DNA from: Clostridiales bacterium
Lineage (GTDB): Bacteria; Bacillota; Clostridia; Oscillospirales; Oscillospiraceae
Direction of reading: 5' to 3'
Assembly: GCA_021200895.1 (NCBI GenBank)
Contig: JAJQFX010000067.1
Coordinates: forward strand, 1-7,710
Length of the DNA stretch: 7,710 nucleotides
Both the position numbers and the translations under genes were made by a program. Shown one piece after another: positions 6,197-7,710 of this stretch (positions within the stretch are counted from its first letter, which is position 1; each line of letters begins with the position of its first letter). The notes under the pieces are model-generated. The model did no database searches, was not told the DNA's origin, and worked only from the letters and a program-made list of their open reading frames with translations.

Positions 6197-6628
6197 ATGC
6201 TGATTTCCACAAAGGGACGCTACTCCCTCCGGGTGATGATAGACCTGGCGGAGCACCAGGCCGAGGGCTACATCCCGCTGAAAACGGTGGCGGAGCGGCA
6301 GGAGATTTCAGAGAAGTACCTGGAAAGCATCATCAAGCTGCTGGTGAAGGAGCGGTTCCTGTCCGGCCTGCGGGGCAAGGGCGGCGGATACCGCCTGACG
6401 AAGGCCCCGGAGCAGTACACCGTCTACAGCATCCTGGCGCTGACGGAGGATTCCCTATCGTCGGTGTCCTGCCTGGAGGAGGGGGCGGCTGCCTGCCCCC
6501 GGATGGCGGAGTGCCGCACCCTGCCGCTGTGGCAGGGGCTGAATCAGGTCATCCGGGACTATCTGGAGCGGTTCACCCTGGCCGACCTGATGCACCGGGA
6601 GGGCGATTGGAACGATTATGTCATATGA
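6197..6628 (+). CDS. Rrf2 family transcriptional regulator with three cysteines
   Basis: This 143-residue protein is a typical Rrf2 regulator, a dimeric winged-helix DNA-binding protein related to IscR, NsrR and CymR. MLISTKGRYSLRVMIDLA (1-18) is the family's N-terminal helix. The recognition region EISEKYLESIIKLL (36-49) is followed by the wing, LRGKGGGYRL (58-67). Cysteines 92, 100 and 106 lie where IscR has its Fe-S ligands (92, 98, 104), with a C-x7-C-x5-C spacing; the first gap is two residues longer than in IscR. A Fe-S or redox sensor is therefore plausible but not shown. The start has AAGGGGA at 6184-6190, 6 bases upstream. Many relatives sit beside cysteine desulfurase and iscU genes. 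This one stands alone, between its own promoter and terminator, so its targets are not revealed by its neighbours. Confidence 0.93.
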   Translation: MLISTKGRYSLRVMIDLAEHQAEGYIPLKTVAERQEISEKYLESIIKLLVKERFLSGLRGKGGGYRLTKAPEQYTVYSILALTEDSLSSVSCLEEGAAACPRMAECRTLPLWQGLNQVIRDYLERFTLADLMHREGDWNDYVI

Positions 6629-6632
6629 ACAG

Positions 6633-6667
6633 GCTGCGGCGTCCGGGTGCGGGCGCCGCAGCTTTTT
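6633..6667 (+). terminator. Intrinsic terminator of the rrf2 gene
   Basis: GCTGCGGCG at 6633-6641 pairs exactly with 6654-6662. The stem extends inward by TCC/GGG (one wobble pair) around the loop GGGTGC. Five T follow at 6663-6667. It begins four bases after the stop codon. Confidence 0.93.
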
Positions 6668-6713
6668 GTCTCTGGCCCTGTGGCTGCGCGGGTTTCTTCA
6701 GAGCATACTTTTT

Positions 6714-6733
6714 CGGAAAATACAGAAATCCGG
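6714..6733. repeat. CGGA-N11-TCCG element before the GNAT-purB promoter
   Basis: CGGAAAAT (6714-6721) and AATCCGG (6727-6733) flank a short core, and the element ends one base before the -35 box. The rrf2 promoter has CGGAAAAT and TCCGG at almost the same place. A common regulator is possible, but the arms are short. Confidence 0.35.
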
Positions 6734-6734
6734 T

Positions 6735-6762
6735 TTGCATTTCCGCCCGCCTGTGTTATAAT
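6735..6762 (+). promoter_or_regulatory. Sigma-A type promoter of the GNAT-purB operon
   Basis: TTGCAT at 6735-6740 and a perfect TATAAT at 6757-6762 are 16 bases apart. Transcription would start near 6769, giving a leader of about 85 bases before the ATG at 6854. Confidence 0.8.
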
Positions 6763-6781
6763 AGAAAGTGGCAAATCATAG

Positions 6782-6801
6782 GGCGGCGGACACCCGCCGC
6801 C
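6782..6801 (+). other. GC hairpin at the 5' end of the GNAT-purB leader
   Basis: GGCGGCGG (6782-6789) pairs exactly with CCGCCGCC (6794-6801) around an ACAC loop, about 13 bases after the predicted transcription start. No T-run follows, so it is not a terminator. It may stabilise the mRNA 5' end. The rest of the leader (6802-6839) does not match a purine riboswitch that I can recognise. Confidence 0.55.
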
Positions 6802-6839
6802 GCTGTACCATGCGAGGGCGCGGCCATCTTGTGCGGCGC

Positions 6840-6845
6840 AGGAGG
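6840..6845 (+). promoter_or_regulatory. Ribosome binding site deciding the GNAT start
   Basis: A perfect AGGAGG is 8 bases before the ATG at 6854. It is only 2 bases from the in-frame TTG at 6848, which is too close, so the start is placed at 6854. Confidence 0.85.
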
Positions 6846-6853
6846 CGTTGGCA

Positions 6854-7426
6854 ATGCTGTACCTGAAGCCCCTGAACTATGAGGATCGGGCGCTGGAATA
6901 TCAGTTTTTTCAGGAGACGCCGGGGGAAAACGGCTTTGAAAATCATTGCAGATGGCTGACCTATTCCTACTTTGTGGAGGCGGCGCTGCCAAAGCTTCTG
7001 CGCAACGCCCAGGGCGTTGACCTGACGGTGGGCCGCGTGCCGGAGACGCTGTTCTTCCTGTGGGAGGACGGCCAAATCGTCGGGCTGTTCAAGGTGCGCC
7101 ACTATTTGAATCAGGCGCTGCGCACCGGCTCCGGGCACATCGGCTACGCCATCCACCCGGCCTTCCGGGGCCTGGGATACGGCACCTGCGGCCTAGGGCT
7201 GGCGGTGGAGGAGAGCAGGCGGCTCCTGCCGCCGGAGGAAACGGAGCTTTACCTCTCCTGCACCAAAACGAACCCCGCCTCCCTGCGGGTGATGCTGAAG
7301 AACGGCGCCTACCTCCACCACTATGACCGGCAGAACTACTACCTTCGCATCCCCCTTGACCGTGCTCCCTCCCGCCAGACTGAAACCATGACAAAGGATG
7401 AATGCTACCATGAAAAACAACTATGA
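6854..7426 (+). CDS. GNAT family N-acetyltransferase
   Basis: This 190-residue protein has the GNAT acetyltransferase fold, which moves an acetyl group from acetyl-CoA to an amine. The core runs from about residue 62 to 168: strands ETLFFLWEDGQIVGLFKVRH (64-83) and GHIGYAIHPAFRG (94-106), then the acetyl-CoA loop RGLGYGT (105-111), matching the R/Q-x-x-G-x-G/A motif A. Motif B-like CTKTNPASLRVMLKNGAYL (136-154) follows, ending in NYYLRIPL. The first 60 residues are family-specific and include an aromatic-rich stretch (FENHCRWLTYSYF, 28-40). The substrate cannot be told. The gene is first in an operon with purB and overlaps it by 17 bases, so expression is probably coupled. The C-terminal 20 residues (RAPSRQTETMTKDECYHEKQ) look like a tail that was extended into the purB start region. 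Confidence 0.9.
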   Translation: MLYLKPLNYEDRALEYQFFQETPGENGFENHCRWLTYSYFVEAALPKLLRNAQGVDLTVGRVPETLFFLWEDGQIVGLFKVRHYLNQALRTGSGHIGYAIHPAFRGLGYGTCGLGLAVEESRRLLPPEETELYLSCTKTNPASLRVMLKNGAYLHHYDRQNYYLRIPLDRAPSRQTETMTKDECYHEKQL

Positions 7427-7710
7427 AAGCCCCCTCTCCTCCCGCTACGCCAGCAAGGAGATGCAGTATATTTTCTCCCCGGACAAGAAGTTCTCCACCT
7501 GGCGCAAGCTGTGGGTGGCCCTGGCCCGGGCGGAGATGGAATTGGGCCTTCCTGTCACCCAGGAGCAGGTGGATGAGCTTGAGGCCCACTCCGGCCCAGA
7601 GTGTATCGACTATGATGCCGCCGCTAAATACGAGAAGGAGCTGCGCCACGATGTCATGGCCCACATCCACGCCTACGGCGACCAATGCCCCAAGGCCATG
7701 CCCATCATTC
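7410..7710 (+). CDS. purB: Adenylosuccinate lyase, N-terminal part (cut by window end)
   Basis: Only the first 100 codons are present. Adenylosuccinate lyase acts twice in purine synthesis, splitting fumarate from SAICAR to give AICAR and from adenylosuccinate to give AMP. The N-terminus is highly characteristic: YESPLSSRYASKEM, then FSPDKKFSTWRKLWVALARAE, and EKELRHDVMAHIHAYGDQCP, where RHDVMAHIHA is the conserved active-site segment of this enzyme (His and Asp near the substrate). No signal peptide or membrane span is seen; the enzyme is cytoplasmic. The ATG at 7410 lies inside the end of the GNAT gene. AAAGGA at 7393-7398 is 11 bases upstream, slightly long, so coupling to upstream translation probably helps. 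The frame is intact up to the window edge. The rest of the protein, about three quarters, is not in view. Confidence 0.93.
   Translation, partial: MKNNYESPLSSRYASKEMQYIFSPDKKFSTWRKLWVALARAEMELGLPVTQEQVDELEAHSGPECIDYDAAAKYEKELRHDVMAHIHAYGDQCPKAMPII

Noticed and set aside
6802..6839. Purine riboswitch in the leader ahead of GNAT-purB
   Set aside because: The leader is too short and lacks the three-helix pattern and conserved loop sequences of a purine aptamer; only a simple GC hairpin is visible.
7089..7685. Minus-strand open frame of 198 codons opposite GNAT and purB
   Set aside because: It is antisense to the conserved acetyl-CoA loop and to the adenylosuccinate lyase N-terminus; it results from high GC content.

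Overview
The window looks like chromosomal DNA from a GC-rich member of the Clostridia, probably an Oscillospiraceae-type gut Firmicute. This is inferred from the strong AGGAGG-type ribosome binding sites, sigma-A promoters, codon choice, a short sigma factor with an overlapping anti-sigma-like gene, an Rrf2 regulator, and the form of the adenylosuccinate lyase N-terminus. No RNA gene, CRISPR array, transposase or integrase is visible.

Layout. Positions 44-1317 hold a two-gene operon: an ECF-like sigma-70 factor and a one-pass membrane protein, probably its anti-sigma factor, overlapping by 4 bases (ATGA). A strong hairpin follows. An AT-rich stretch at about 1370-1500 carries two inverted repeats and a promoter for an AAA ATPase of the DUF4143 type (1512-2741). 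A bidirectional terminator at 2762-2809 separates this gene from a convergent gene on the minus strand (2909-5926). That gene encodes a 1005-residue GmrSD-like protein with an N-terminal DUF262 domain, a DUF1524 HNH domain, a DUF4268 domain and a further C-terminal domain. Its promoter (6006-6034) is divergent from that of an Rrf2 regulator with three cysteines (6197-6628), which ends in a classic terminator. A new promoter then drives a GNAT acetyltransferase (6854-7426), which overlaps the start of purB (7410 to the window end).

How the parts fit. The flanks read as ordinary chromosomal genes: extracytoplasmic signalling on the left, Fe-S or redox-type regulation and purine synthesis on the right. 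The middle, 1370 to about 6035, reads as accessory DNA. It is visibly less GC-rich and holds two convergent genes, each with its own promoter. The large minus-strand gene resembles modification-dependent (type IV) restriction enzymes and is the best candidate for a phage-defence system here. Whether the ATPase works with it is unknown, since the two genes do not share a transcript. Points to follow up are the unusual multi-domain architecture of the GmrSD-like protein, a near-perfect 30-base palindrome abutting the ATPase promoter, and similar CGGA...TCCG elements next to the rrf2 and GNAT-purB promoters.
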